Shown: in pieces, positions 7,584 to 14,264 of the stretch
Layout: each line of letters opens with the position of its first letter
Position numbering within the stretch: position 1 is the stretch's first letter
Assembly (NCBI GenBank): GCA_042408535.1
Contig: JBHORA010000221.1
Location: 1-22,384 of the forward strand
Origin: BPIH01 sp042408535
GTDB taxonomy: Bacteria > Chloroflexota > Limnocylindria > Limnocylindrales > CSP1-4
Length of the DNA: 22,384 nt
Direction of reading: 5' to 3'
Position numbers and translations under genes: made by a program
Notes under the pieces: generated by a model
What the model was told of the DNA's origin: nothing
What the model saw: the letters and a program-made list of their open reading frames with translations, nothing else
Databases searched by the model: none

Positions 7584-7753
7584 TGGCGCCGCTCTCGGTG
7601 TTCGACTCCGTCGTCGTTCACGAGCTCTGCCACCTGCGGCATCCCAACCACGTTCGGCTCTTCTGGCAGGCGGTCGCCTCGATCGTCCCCGACGACTGGC
7701 GTCGGCGCGAGACGCTGCGACGGGAAGGGCCTACCTACAGCCTCGGTGCGTGA
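7526..7753 (+). pseudogene. YgjP/DUF45 (M48-like metallopeptidase fold) C-terminal fragment
   Basis: From about base 7538 the frame reads PDGTLRFNWRSVMAP, then VVVHELCHLRHPNHVRLFWQ, which is the C-terminal half of the YgjP/DUF45 family including its zinc-type HELxH motif and the following conserved His. Family members are normally about 170-240 residues. Here only about 75 residues remain, and the N-terminal half, including the usual WGSC segment just upstream of the DGTLRFNWR part, is lost. A GTG at 7526 could start the frame but has no clear ribosome binding site and lies inside the HicB-like remnant. It ends at TGA 7751-7753. Enzymatic activity is unlikely. The two fragments appear joined by an old deletion. 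Confidence 0.6.
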
Positions 7754-7809
7754 GGCCGACTGGCCGAGCGCCGCGGCAGGACACGCCAGGCGTTCGGGCG
7801 GGTCCGGCC

Positions 7810-7815
7810 TACAAT
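7810..7815 (+). promoter_or_regulatory. Putative -10 box (TACAAT) of the aldehyde dehydrogenase gene
   Basis: TACAAT is the closest match to a consensus -10 element in the area and lies 76 nt before the chosen ATG at 7892. This predicts a 5' leader of roughly 70 nt. An in-frame ATG at 7814 overlaps the box itself and so is unlikely to be a start codon. Confidence 0.45.
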
Positions 7816-7891
7816 GCATCCGACGCATCGGCAGAGCGCCGGCCGCGCGCCGATCCGACTACGACGCGCCCCAGTCCGAGGAGTCGCACGC

Positions 7892-9337
7892 ATGGCCACG
7901 ATCACCGGCACCACCCCCCATCCCATCTTCCTCGCCGGCCGCTGGGTCGAATCCTCCGAGCTCCTCCCGGTCGAGAACCCGGCCCGCCCGGGTGAGCTCG
8001 CCGGGGCGACGTACCAGGCGACGCCCGAGCAGTACGAGGAGGCGGTGACGGCCGCCGTCGCCGCCTTCGAGGAGACGCGCCGTCTCCCCGCCTACGAGCG
8101 GGGCCGGATCCTCCGCGAGATCAGCGCCGGGATCAAGGAACGGCGCGAGGAGCTCGGGCGGCTCATCGCCCTCGAAGCCGGCAAGCCGATCCGGGACGCC
8201 CTGACCGAGGTCGACCGGGCCGTCCTCACCTTCCGGCTCGGGGCCGAGGAGGCCGAGCGCATGTACGGCGAGCTCATCCCCCTCGACCTCCTGGCCAGCT
8301 CGAGAGGCCGGGTCGGCATCACCCGCCGCTTCCCGATTGGGCCGGTGGCGGCGATCAGCCCGTTCAACTTCCCCCTGAATCTCGCCGCCCACAAACTCGC
8401 CCCGGCCATCGCCGCCGGCTGCTCCATCGTCCTCAAGCCGCCGTCGAAGGATCCTTTGACGATGCTCACCGTGGCCGAGATCATCGAGCGGACGGGCCTC
8501 CCGGCCGGGGCGGTGAGCATCCTGCCGATGACCCGGGAGCTCGGTGATCGCCTCGTCGCCGATCCCCGCTTCAAGCTCCTTACCTTCACCGGCAGCCCGT
8601 CGGTCGGCTGGCGGATGAAGGAGCGGGCCGGCAAGAAGAAGGTCGTCCTCGAGCTCGGCGGCAACGCGGGGGTCATCGTCGACGCCTCGGCCGACCTCGA
8701 CTGGGCGGTGAAGCGGATCCTCGTCGGCGCCTTCACCTACGCCGGCCAGGTCTGCATCAGCGTCCAGCGGATCTTCGTCCACGAGTCGGTCTGGGAGCCC
8801 TTCATGGACCGCTTCCTCGCTGGCGCCGCGGCCCTTAAGGTCGGCGACCCCCTCGATCCCTCGACGGATCTCGGGCCGATGGTCGACCGGGCAGCCGCCG
8901 AGCGGACCCAGCGCTGGGTCGACGAGGCCGTCGCCATGGGCGGCAAGGTCCTCCTCGGCGGTCGGGCCGACGGGTCCTACTTCCCGCCGACGGTCCTCGT
9001 CGAGACCCCGGTCACGGCCCAGGTCTGCAGCAACGAGGCCTTCGCCCCCCTCGTCGTCGCATTCCCCTTCCGCGACTTCGAGGCCGCCATCGCTGCCGTC
9101 AACGACAGCTTCTTCGGCCTCCAGACCGGGGTCTTCACGAACGACCTTGCCCACGCCTGGCGGGCCTTCGAGGAGCTCGAGGTCGGGGGCGTCATCGTCA
9201 ACGACATCCCGACCTACCGGATCGACCACATGCCCTACGGCGGGGTGAAGGACTCCGGCCTCGGTCGGGAGGGGCTCCGCTGGTCGATCGAGGACATGAC
9301 CGAGCTCCGACTCATGGTCCTCGCCTGGCCGAGCTGA
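7892..9337 (+). CDS. NAD(P)-dependent aldehyde dehydrogenase family protein
   Basis: The 481-residue protein has the length and full motif set of the ALDH superfamily, which oxidises an aldehyde to the acid. Visible are the oxyanion Asn in SPFNFPLNL (N159), the cofactor-binding LKPPSKDP (K182), TGSPSVGW at the nucleotide site (234-240), the general-base Glu in VLELGGN (E254) and the catalytic Cys in YAGQVCIS (C288). The C-terminal PYGGVKDSGLGREG is also typical. The wording resembles the lactaldehyde, succinate-semialdehyde and non-phosphorylating glyceraldehyde-3-phosphate group, but the substrate cannot be assigned. The ATG at 7892 has GAGGAG at 7878-7883 with 8 nt spacing and gives a normal N-terminus. 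It is followed 256 bases later by a regulator and then an acetolactate synthase. A shared role in pyruvate or aldehyde metabolism is only suggested. Confidence 0.9.
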   Translation: MATITGTTPHPIFLAGRWVESSELLPVENPARPGELAGATYQATPEQYEEAVTAAVAAFEETRRLPAYERGRILREISAGIKERREELGRLIALEAGKPIRDALTEVDRAVLTFRLGAEEAERMYGELIPLDLLASSRGRVGITRRFPIGPVAAISPFNFPLNLAAHKLAPAIAAGCSIVLKPPSKDPLTMLTVAEIIERTGLPAGAVSILPMTRELGDRLVADPRFKLLTFTGSPSVGWRMKERAGKKKVVLELGGNAGVIVDASADLDWAVKRILVGAFTYAGQVCISVQRIFVHESVWEPFMDRFLAGAAALKVGDPLDPSTDLGPMVDRAAAERTQRWVDEAVAMGGKVLLGGRADGSYFPPTVLVETPVTAQVCSNEAFAPLVVAFPFRDFEAAIAAVNDSFFGLQTGVFTNDLAHAWRAFEELEVGGVIVNDIPTYRIDHMPYGGVKDSGLGREGLRWSIEDMTELRLMVLAWPS

Positions 9338-9457
9338 GGCGGAGCCGGGCGGCTGAAGGGGGCGGAGGCGGCGGTCGAGCGGCTTTCTGGTCGGGGTCGA
9401 GCGGCCGGAGCGGCCTCGAAGAGCCTGGGCGCCGAAAGCTCGGCTGCCCCGCCGTGC

Positions 9458-9500
9458 ACAAATAGTTGCAGAAAAGAGTTACAAATAATGCTATCCTCTC
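9458..9500 (+). promoter_or_regulatory. AT-rich promoter/operator island before the winged-helix regulator
   Basis: This stretch is strikingly AT-rich compared with everything around it. It contains ACAAATA twice (9458-9464 and 9481-9487) and AGTTGCA/AGTTACA (9464-9470 and 9477-9483). It also contains a plausible promoter: TTGCAG at 9466-9471 with TGCTAT at 9489-9494 or TATCCT at 9492-9497. The repeated elements overlap the core promoter, as would be expected of an operator, possibly for the regulator encoded 90 nt downstream. Confidence 0.45.
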
Positions 9501-9593
9501 GACTGGCAGGACCCGGGCGCCGGCCGTGGCGTCCCTGACTATCCTGCCTGGTCCCACCGGAGCGTGGGGCCTGCGCAACGGAACGAGGAAGAC

Positions 9594-10196
9594 GTGGGCA
9601 CGAGTCGGACAGTTCCGGGGCGCGGCCGACCGCCCGGGCTGTCGCCCCTCGCGATCGAGGTCGCCCTCGCTCTCGGCCAGGAGCCAGCCGGTCTCCGGCT
9701 GACCGAGCTGGCCGCTGGCATCGGGGCTCCTGTCAGCTCGGTCCAGACGGCGCTCCGCTCGCTCATGGAGACCGGCGTCGTCGAGCGGGTCGATCGGCAG
9801 CCGCCCGGCTACCGCCTCGTCGAGGATCACCCGGCGACCGCCGACCTCGTCAACCTGGCGGCCCGGCTGACGCCACCCGAGCTCACCCTCGGCATCGTTC
9901 TCCGGAGCTGCCGTTCCGTCCTCTACGCCGGACGGGACGCCCTCGGGGTCGTGGTCGCCATCGATCCGGCGGCCGACCCTGACGACCGCGCTCGCCTCCT
10001 GGCGACTCTCGACCGCCTGCGGAGCGATCCCCGCCTCACGGGTTCGATCGCCGTCTTCGAAGGCGACGAGCTGGCTCGGCTCGTCCGGGTCGACCTCGCC
10101 CTCCGAGCCCGGCTCGTGGCCGCGGAGCCTGTCCGGGGTCGGCTTTCCCACCTGCGGTTGGCGGAGGGGCGAGCCGGACATCCTAGCGGCCGCTGA
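9594..10196 (+). CDS. Winged-helix transcriptional regulator, IclR/ArsR-like N-terminus
   Basis: This is a protein of 200 residues. Residues of about 15-80 form a winged helix-turn-helix. LRLTELAAGIGAPVSSVQTALRSLMETGVV has the spacing of helix-turn-helix and recognition helix seen in IclR, MarR and ArsR-like families, and is followed by a wing around ERVDRQPPGYRL. The C-terminal part, with LYAGRDALGVVVAIDPAAD and FEGDELARLVRVDLALRARL, is not one I recognise. It could be a ligand-binding or dimerisation domain. I chose the GTG at 9594 because GAGGAAG lies just upstream; a GTG at 9564 has a GGAG placed too close. The last codons lie in an 18-bp tandem repeat. It sits between the aldehyde dehydrogenase and acetolactate synthase genes, so local control is plausible. 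Confidence 0.65.
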   Translation: MGTSRTVPGRGRPPGLSPLAIEVALALGQEPAGLRLTELAAGIGAPVSSVQTALRSLMETGVVERVDRQPPGYRLVEDHPATADLVNLAARLTPPELTLGIVLRSCRSVLYAGRDALGVVVAIDPAADPDDRARLLATLDRLRSDPRLTGSIAVFEGDELARLVRVDLALRARLVAAEPVRGRLSHLRLAEGRAGHPSGR

Positions 10197-10243
10197 GGAG
10201 ATCGGGGCCGCTGAGGAGATCGGGGCCGCTCGAGGAGATCGTG
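10189..10243. repeat. Tandem repeat, 18-bp unit, three copies, across the regulator stop codon
   Basis: Two identical 18-bp units (GCCGCTGAGGAGATCGGG) and a third, slightly changed 19-bp unit begin in the last codons of the regulator gene and run past its TGA. Each of the first two units contains TGA followed by GGAG. The second repeat array starts directly afterwards. Confidence 0.88.
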
Positions 10244-10244
10244 G

Positions 10245-10315
10245 CCCGCCCGCGGCCATCCGCCCGCCGCGACGATCCGCCCGCCCCCGGCCATCCGTCC
10301 GCCCGCGGCCAGCCG
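10245..10315. repeat. Tandem repeat, 17-18-bp C-rich unit, four copies
   Basis: Four imperfect units of the form CCCGCCCGCGGCCATCCG fill the rest of the gap up to the acetolactate synthase promoter. The second unit is 17 bp with GACGATCCG at its end, and the fourth ends GCCAGCCG. It is a second repeat family, distinct from the 18-bp array just before it. Confidence 0.8.
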
Positions 10316-10333
10316 CCCCCGACCCTTCGCCCG

Positions 10334-10339
10334 TACACT
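10334..10339 (+). promoter_or_regulatory. Putative -10 box (TACACT) of the acetolactate synthase gene, leaderless type
   Basis: TACACT ends 6 nt before the ATG at 10346, so transcription would start at the A of the start codon. The intervening bases are CGCCCC and no ribosome binding site exists. No clear -35 hexamer is seen in the C-rich repeat upstream. Confidence 0.55.
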
Positions 10340-10345
10340 CGCCCC

Positions 10346-12049
10346 ATGACCGCCGAGCCGCGTCCCCGAACCGCCGCCGACCTCCTCGTCGCCTGCCTCG
10401 AGGCCGAGGGCTGCGAGTTCGTCTTCTCCGTCCCCGGCGAGGAGACCCTCGACCTCCTCGAGGCCCTCTCCCGCTCGTCGACCGTCCGCCACGTCACGAC
10501 CCGTCACGAGCAAGGGGCCGCCTTCATGGCCGACGTCTACGGCCGCCTCACCGGCCGCCCCGCCGTCGCCCTCTCGACCCTTGGCCCGGGGGCGACGAAC
10601 CTCGTCACCGGCATCGCCGACGCCTTCCTCGATCGGGCGCCGATGGTCGCCATCACCGGCCAGGCGGCAGCCGACAAGCTCCACAAGGAGGCCCACCAGG
10701 TCGTCGACATCGTCCGGATGCTCGCTCCGGTGACGAAGTGGAACACCCGGATCGAGCGGGCCGAGGCGATCCCGGAGATCGTCCGCAAGGCCTTCCGGGT
10801 CGCCGCCCTCGAGAAGCCGGGGCCGACCCATATCGAGCTCCCCGAAGACCTCGCCGGTTCGCCCGTCCCCGACGATCTGCGGCCCCTCGTCCCGAGCCAT
10901 GCCTACTTCCCGGTCCCGACAGACGAAGCCATTGAGCACGCGGCGATGCTCCTCGCCGCGTCGAACCGGCCGATCGTTTTGGCCGGGAACGGCGTCCTCC
11001 GGCGGCGGGCCAGCGATGCCCTCCGGGCCTTCGCCCGCGGGCTCCACGTCCCAGTCGCCGTCACCTTTATGGGCAAAGGGGCCATCGACGACCGCTCCCA
11101 CCTCTCCCTCATGGCCGTCGGCCTCCAGGCCCGCGACCACGTCCTCACCGGCTTCGATCGTTCCGATCTTGTCGTCGCCGTCGGCTACGACCTCGTCGAG
11201 TACGCGCCCGCCCGTTGGAACGGCGACGGGCGGCGGCCGATCATCCACATCGACACCCAGCCGGCCGAGACCGACGCCGCCTATCGACCGGTCGTCGAGC
11301 TCGTAGGCGACATCGAGACGACCCTCCGGCGCCTCCTGGCGGCGGTCATCCCGCGGGGGGTCGGCGGTCGGGATGCGGCCGAGCGGCACGAGGCCCAGGA
11401 GATCCTCGTCCACGCCGACCTCCGGGCCCGGATCCTCGAGGATCTCGCCGCCTTCGAGCACGACGAGGGCTGGCCGGTGAAGCCGCAGCGCCTCGTCGCC
11501 GACCTCCGGGGGGCCTTGGAGCCCGAGGCCATCGTCGTCTCCGATGTCGGGGCCCACAAGATCTGGATCGCTCGGCTCTTCCAGGCCTACGAACCGAACA
11601 CGGTCCTCATCAGCAACGGGTTCGCGGCGATGGGCATCGCCGTCCCGGGAGCCATCGCGGCCGCCCTCGTTCACCCCGAACGCCGGGTCGTCGCGGTCAC
11701 CGGCGACGGCGGCTTCCTCATGAACGTCCAGGAGCTCGAAACGGCGGTCCGGCTCGGGTTGCCGATCAAGGTCGTCGTCTGGCGCGATGACGGCTACGGG
11801 CTCATCGACTGGAAGCAGCGGACGGCCTTCGGGCGGCCCTTCGGAGTCGCGTTCGGCAACCCGGACCTCGTCGGGCTCGCTCGCGCCTTCGGACTGGCCG
11901 CCTACCGACCGACCTCGGCGGCCGAGCTACCGCACGTTCTCCGGGAGGCCTTCGCCCACCCGGGTCCGGCCCTCGTCGATGTCCCCGTCGACTACGCCGA
12001 GAACCTCCGTCTGACGGAGCGGCTCGGGGCCCTCGCCGGGCTCGGCTGA
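10346..12049 (+). CDS. alsS: Acetolactate synthase, catabolic AlsS/BudB-like
   Basis: This 567-residue ThDP enzyme is expected to join two pyruvates into acetolactate. The Pyr domain has the catalytic Glu in TRHEQGAAFMADVYGRLTG (E55) and STLGPGATNLVTGIADA. The central domain spans about 190-340, and the PP domain has VTGDGGFLMN (452-460). The ThDP metal loop reads VVWRDDGYGLI (Asp481 region) rather than the NN of anabolic AHAS, and the end is DVPVDYAENLRL. Both features are like the FAD-independent catabolic enzymes AlsS/BudB. No small regulatory subunit and no acetolactate decarboxylase lie nearby, so acetoin production cannot be claimed. It could also be another ThDP-dependent carboligase. 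The ATG at 10346 follows a TACACT box by 6 nt. An in-frame start at 10241 would put the repeat arrays and promoter inside the protein. Confidence 0.8.
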   Translation: MTAEPRPRTAADLLVACLEAEGCEFVFSVPGEETLDLLEALSRSSTVRHVTTRHEQGAAFMADVYGRLTGRPAVALSTLGPGATNLVTGIADAFLDRAPMVAITGQAAADKLHKEAHQVVDIVRMLAPVTKWNTRIERAEAIPEIVRKAFRVAALEKPGPTHIELPEDLAGSPVPDDLRPLVPSHAYFPVPTDEAIEHAAMLLAASNRPIVLAGNGVLRRRASDALRAFARGLHVPVAVTFMGKGAIDDRSHLSLMAVGLQARDHVLTGFDRSDLVVAVGYDLVEYAPARWNGDGRRPIIHIDTQPAETDAAYRPVVELVGDIETTLRRLLAAVIPRGVGGRDAAERHEAQEILVHADLRARILEDLAAFEHDEGWPVKPQRLVADLRGALEPEAIVVSDVGAHKIWIARLFQAYEPNTVLISNGFAAMGIAVPGAIAAALVHPERRVVAVTGDGGFLMNVQELETAVRLGLPIKVVVWRDDGYGLIDWKQRTAFGRPFGVAFGNPDLVGLARAFGLAAYRPTSAAELPHVLREAFAHPGPALVDVPVDYAENLRLTERLGALAGLG

Positions 12050-12132
12050 AGGGGGCACCCGTCCGGCCGATCGCGGCTCCGAACCGACCGAACAGGGATC
12101 GGTCTTCGCCAGGCTCGGCTGAAGGGGCACCC
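12038..12132. repeat. Direct repeat flanking the end of the acetolactate synthase gene
   Basis: GGCTCGGCTGAAGGGG followed by CACCC occurs at 12039-12060, over the acetolactate synthase stop codon, and again at 12112-12132 with one G fewer. The copies start 73 bp apart. This looks like a small local duplication of the 3' end of the gene. Confidence 0.6.
12086..12104. terminator. Weak hairpin between convergent genes
   Basis: GACCGA at 12086-12091 and TCGGTC at 12099-12104 can form a 6-bp stem with a 7-nt loop. It lies between the convergent acetolactate synthase and GGDEF-EAL genes, where a terminator is expected, but no T-run follows on either strand. Confidence 0.3.
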
Positions 12133-12157
12133 CTCGAACCGACTGCGGCGGTACGCG

Positions 12158-13987
12158 CTAGCCGGCCGACGCCTCGACCCGCCGCCGGGCCAGGGCAGCG
12201 TCAAGGGGCGAGCGGTCGGCGAGGAGGGCGGCCACGTCGACGACGCGGACCGTGGGGGCGGCAGCGGGTCGACCGAGGAGGTAGCCCTGGGCGGTGGCGA
12301 TCCCGATCTGACGAACGAGGGCCAGCTGGGCCGGCGTCTCCACCCCCTCGGCGACGGCGAGGGCCTCCCAGTGACGGGCCAGATCGAAGAGGGACCGAAG
12401 GACGGCCATGGCGCTCGGGGATTGGCCGCTCGCCTGGACGAGGGAGAGGTCGATCTTGACGAGGTCGAACCGGAGCTCGGAGAGGAGTCGGAGCCCCGCG
12501 TTGCCGGCTCCCACGTCGTCGGCGGCGATCTTGAGCCCCCGGGACCGGAGGGCGGCGACGACGGCCCGGACCCGGTCGAGATCGGTGATCGGCGCCCGTT
12601 CGGTGAGCTCGACGACGACCCGGTCCGGCTCGAGGCCGGCCCGATCGAGGAGGCGGAGCAGCCGTGCCGCCGAGAACTCCGGCGCATCGAAGGTTCGGGG
12701 GGAGACGTTGAGGCTCAGGAATTGGTCGGGATCGAGGAGCTCGGCCCCGGCGAGGACCGTCTCGAGGCAGGCCAGGTCGAGGTCGACGGTCCGACCGGCG
12801 GCCTCGGCCACCGAGAAGAGGCCGAGGGCGTCCTCGAAGCCGGCCGCCGCCGAGGGCCGACAAAGGCCCTCGAAGCCGACGACGAGACCGGTCTGGAGGT
12901 CGACGATCGGCTGGTAGGCGGGGAGGACGAGTCGCTCCCGGATGACGCGCTCGAGGGCGGCGATCCGGAGGGCGCTCGGGTTCCCGGCGAGACGTGGGCA
13001 GCGAGCCGGGTCGAAGACCCGGACCTCCGTTCGACCGGCCCGCTTCGCCTCGTAAAGGGCGGCGTCAGCCTTTTCATAGAGATCGTCCCGATCGAGGCCC
13101 ATGGCCGGGGCGGCGGCGATGCCGGCCGAGAAGGAGATGGCGCCGATGGCGTCGCGGCCGGTCCGGGGCTCGAGGCAGGCGGCGAGGAGGCGCCGGGCGA
13201 CGACCGCCGCATCGTCGGCTTCGGTGAAGGGGAGGAGGAGGGCAAACTCGTCGCCGCCGATCCGGAAGGCTCGGTCCGTCCGCCGGATCCCTTCTCGGAG
13301 TCGTCGGGCGACCTCGACGAGAACCGCGTCGCCGACGGCGTGTCCGCGACCGTCGTTCACAAGCTTGAAGTCGTCGAGGTCGATGAGGACGAGAGCGGCG
13401 CTCGTCCGGTAGCGGCGACACTGCTCGACGAGGCGGGCGAACTCCTCCTGGAACGCCCGGTGGTTGCCGAGGCCGGTGAGCGAGTCCTCGAGGGCCGAGA
13501 CCCGGGCCGAGCGGTAGAGATCGTGGAGCTGGCGGCGGGCGCGGTCGAGCTCCTCCGCAGGTCGGACGATCTGGGTGGCGAGCCAGAGGGTGAGGTCGGC
13601 GGCGAGGGCGAAGAGGACGCCGGCCCCGGCAAGGACCCAGATGGGAGCCGAGCCGGCCGCCAGGGTGAGGGTCCCGATCGGGTTCGGGCCGAGGAGGGCG
13701 CCGCCGACGAGGCCGGTGACGAGGGCGAGGACGGCCGTGGCGAGGAGGGTGAGGGCGAGGCGGAACCGGACGAGGCGGAGCTCGGGGGCGTCGGCGGAGG
13801 TCGCGGTCGACGTGGTGGCAGACGCAGCGCTCGGCGCGGCGTCAGGCTCATCCGGCACCTCGAGGGAGGCGAGCATCAGGCCAGGTCCGATGGCGACTGG
13901 CTCGCCGGGCGTCGGGCGGTCTCGGCCACCTGCCGCTGCCCGGCTAGTGGCCGGATCTTCGGATGGGTCGCTCCAGCGTGCCAGCAC
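12158..13987 (-). CDS. Membrane-bound GGDEF-EAL protein (cyclic di-GMP turnover)
   Basis: This is a 609-residue protein. A disordered N-terminus is followed by two membrane helices (about 74-98 and 115-138), a GGDEF domain (about 165-326) and an EAL domain (about 345-575). The diguanylate cyclase active site is intact (IGGDEFAL, 243-250), with an inhibitory I-site RRTD five residues upstream. In the EAL domain the signature is EGL (373-375) instead of EAL, and loop 6 reads DDVGAGNAGL instead of the usual DDFGTGYSSL. The catalytic Glu, Asn (LSLNVSP), Glu (ELTER), Asp pair, Lys (VKID) and Glu (AEGVE) are kept, so phosphodiesterase activity remains possible. There is no recognisable sensory domain. 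The GTG start at 13987 has GGGAGAGGA upstream; an ATG at 13876 is the alternative and would still include both helices. Confidence 0.9.
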   Translation of the reverse strand: MLARWSDPSEDPATSRAAAGGRDRPTPGEPVAIGPGLMLASLEVPDEPDAAPSAASATTSTATSADAPELRLVRFRLALTLLATAVLALVTGLVGGALLGPNPIGTLTLAAGSAPIWVLAGAGVLFALAADLTLWLATQIVRPAEELDRARRQLHDLYRSARVSALEDSLTGLGNHRAFQEEFARLVEQCRRYRTSAALVLIDLDDFKLVNDGRGHAVGDAVLVEVARRLREGIRRTDRAFRIGGDEFALLLPFTEADDAAVVARRLLAACLEPRTGRDAIGAISFSAGIAAAPAMGLDRDDLYEKADAALYEAKRAGRTEVRVFDPARCPRLAGNPSALRIAALERVIRERLVLPAYQPIVDLQTGLVVGFEGLCRPSAAAGFEDALGLFSVAEAAGRTVDLDLACLETVLAGAELLDPDQFLSLNVSPRTFDAPEFSAARLLRLLDRAGLEPDRVVVELTERAPITDLDRVRAVVAALRSRGLKIAADDVGAGNAGLRLLSELRFDLVKIDLSLVQASGQSPSAMAVLRSLFDLARHWEALAVAEGVETPAQLALVRQIGIATAQGYLLGRPAAAPTVRVVDVAALLADRSPLDAALARRRVEASAG

Positions 13988-14039
13988 GTGTCGGGGTCCT
14001 CTCCCGCTTGGGGCGTCGATTGCATCTCGGGTGAGACGC

Positions 14040-14069
14040 GGTGTAGGCGCGCGGGCACCACCTTGTCAC
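14040..14069 (-). promoter_or_regulatory. Putative promoter of the GGDEF-EAL gene
   Basis: On the minus strand GTGACA (14069-14064) and TACACC (14045-14040) are separated by 18 bp. The first matches the -35 consensus at five of six positions and the second is a weak -10. This would give a leader of about 45 nt before the GTG at 13987, consistent with the Shine-Dalgarno sequence there. Confidence 0.4.
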
Positions 14070-14093
14070 GCAGCTGACGGAGGTGGCGATGGC

Positions 14094-14123
14094 CCGATCG
14101 TCCCAGGGACGGGAGACGATCGG
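14094..14123. other. Strong inverted repeat (9-bp stem) upstream of the GGDEF-EAL promoter
   Basis: CCGATCGTC at 14094-14102 and GACGATCGG at 14115-14123 are perfect reverse complements with a 12-nt loop; two further pairs can form around a bulge. It lies between the thioesterase stop and the putative GGDEF-EAL promoter. It could be a terminator for the former, although it lacks a T-run, or an operator for the latter. Confidence 0.5.
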
Positions 14124-14165
14124 CGGGTCGCTCCCTTGCCCATTCGTGCCGACGCCCACCGTCAG

Positions 14166-14241
14166 GCGGCGACCCGCCCACCCGGCGGCGACCCGCCCAC
14201 CCGGCGGCGACCCGCCCACCCGGCGGCGACCCGCCCACCCG
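14166..14241. repeat. Tandem repeat, 19-bp unit, four identical copies (G-quadruplex-prone minus strand)
   Basis: Four perfect copies of GCGGCGACCCGCCCACCCG lie just beyond the 3' end of the thioesterase gene. On the minus strand each copy presents GGGTGGGCGGG, so neighbouring copies together supply more than four G-runs with short loops. Complete identity of the copies suggests recent expansion or active maintenance. Confidence 0.92.
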
Positions 14242-14264
14242 GTGCCGGTCTACCGATCGGGCTG

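Noticed and set aside
7814..7891. Upstream in-frame ATG for the aldehyde dehydrogenase
   Set aside because: It overlaps the TACAAT box, and the added 26 residues do not fit the family. The ATG at 7892 has a good ribosome binding site.
10241..10345. Upstream GTG for acetolactate synthase
   Set aside because: It would translate the C-rich repeat array and the TACACT promoter box; the protein starting at 10346 has the normal family N-terminus.
12371..14077. Long plus-strand open frame opposite the GGDEF-EAL gene
   Set aside because: It is a Glu/Gly/Arg-rich shadow produced by the strong codon bias of the opposite strand, with no domain motif, whereas the minus-strand frame has intact GGDEF and EAL motifs.
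14166..14241. Possible CRISPR array
   Set aside because: The 19-bp units are directly abutting with no spacers, and no cas genes are near.
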